Assembly (NCBI GenBank): GCA_964058845.1
Contig: CAXKVR010000031.1
Coordinates: 186,001-250,000 of the forward strand
From: Carex sylvatica
Lineage: Eukaryota > Streptophyta > Magnoliopsida > Poales > Cyperaceae
Direction: 5' to 3'
Length of the DNA: 64,000 nucleotides
Positions within the stretch are counted from its first letter, which is position 1. The number at the start of each line of letters is the position of its first letter. The notes beneath the pieces were generated by a model. It ran no database searches and was not told the origin of the DNA. It worked only from the letters and a program-made list of their open reading frames with translations. The translations under genes were made by a program, and so were the position numbers. This document shows, one piece after another, positions 63,007 through 64,000 of this stretch.

Positions 63007-64000
63007 CTCAGGGCTAAAAAAAAGTTGTGAAGGAATCTAAATCCAAAATGGGGACTGCATAGGAGATTGTGCCTGATCCCGAGGGATGTCTTCTTCTTCT
63101 TCTTTTTTATTACAGCACTTAAGCATCCACATACACCTCATATCTCAATCCTGCCCCACTGCAGGGATCGAGCCCCTGCTCTCCCGTGGGAGAGCTATGT
63201 CTTAAATAGCTGTACTAGACAGTGTTGGCACCATATCTCTTTCTTGGTTACTAAAATTAGGTTGTTACTGAAAGAGACTCATCTTACGATCGATCTTGCT
63301 CTTTAATTTCCTTTGCCGTTTCCACAAATCTGCCAGGAAAACAACTCACACCAACCATTATAATTAAAGATCAGAGCCAGTCAGCCAGAGCCATCCTCTC
63401 TCAACATATCTTTGTGGCACCCACTTGTAGTTACAACGATCGATAGCAAAACAAAATTTAATTATATATATATCATCGATGCCTCTTTCATTAATTCGGA
63501 GGTTCAGTTCCTCTCCAGTGAGGTAATTAAATATTAAGGATGTGATGTGATTGGATTGGATTGGATTGAATTGTTAAAGAAATAGTACAAAAAAAAATGT
63601 TATTTAGATTAGATTTGTGTGTAAGAATATATAGTGTAACAAAAGTGTTAACCTGAATAACACAAGAAGAGTGTTAATTTTGTGCTCTTTATTTCTATAG
63701 TAAAAGGCGTTATTTTTTTCATTTCATGGTTTGATGGAGCTAGCATAATAATTGTTAATCTGAACTATTCCGAATAGCAAAAATTTATTTGAATTGAACT
63801 GATTTTATCACACTTTGTTGTTTTAAAATTTGTCTGTTTCACAATTACATATAAGAAGCACTTTTGGTTTGGTGGTCAAGATATAATGTCGTATGTGTGA
63901 GACGTTGTAAGTTTGAAGTTCGAGTTCTTATGAATATTCAAAGTTGGAAGACATAACTAGTGAAGAAAAAATATGATGTGACATGACTATTACACTGTGA
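63007..64000. other. Window end, no gene supported
   Basis: Contains a CTT run near 63091 and GATTG repeats at 63549-63572. At 63865-63932 GTTTGGTGGTCAAGATATAA and AAGTTCGAGTTCTTA resemble pol III box A and box B of a tRNA-derived SINE head, but no full element was delimited. Confidence 0.35.

Noticed and set aside
63130..63230. tRNA-like gene around GATCGAGCCCCTGCTCTCCC
   Set aside because: No acceptor stem or T-loop in the right spacing; it resembles transposon-derived sequence instead.

Overview
This is nuclear DNA from a flowering plant. The genes have many GT-AG introns in an AT-rich background, plant-specific products (PsbW, a MIR167 hairpin) and dense plant-type transposable elements (MULE, hAT, PIF/Harbinger-like MITEs, L1-type LINEs, copia fragments). 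The species cannot be named. The gene models do not look grass-like, so a eudicot or non-grass monocot is likely. Gene models were rebuilt by hand from splice sites, reading phase and remembered family similarity. Coordinates may be off by one or two bases next to long homopolymers.

Layout: 1-3.9 kb holds the 3' end of a plus-strand gene whose second-to-last visible intron carries a 5'-truncated LINE with a 10-bp target duplication. 8.5-9.9 kb is cytosolic ribosomal protein S15 (minus). 10.7-16.6 kb is an eight-exon calmodulin-dependent NAD-kinase-like P-loop protein (minus). 17.1-22 kb is a repeat block with two ~1.7-kb MULE-type elements, a foldback MITE and a tandem array. 26.6-28.1 kb is a large nested palindrome. 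29.6-30.4 kb is psbW (plus). 31.4-38.0 kb is a 17-exon GH47 (EDEM/MNS4-5-type) alpha-mannosidase (minus) with two apparent GC-AG introns. 38-47 kb is transposon-rich, with a third inverted MULE copy and a copia LTR with gag remnant. 47.5-49.1 kb is a small unrecognised minus-strand gene. 49.6-59 kb is again mostly MITEs and hAT elements, including one nested insertion. 60.06-60.18 kb is a MIR167 precursor (plus). The last 4 kb has a LINE remnant and a MITE.

The genes are unrelated housekeeping, chloroplast, ER and regulatory loci. They form no operon or pathway cluster. I see no CRISPR array, phage or defence system. The least conventional material is the MULE family, which has direct TTGTCCAC-rich ends, exact 9-bp target duplications and an internal minisatellite whose repeat number differs between copies. 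The RPS15 promoter with a MITE about 14 bp upstream of its TATA box, and the all-phase-1 small gene, also stand out.
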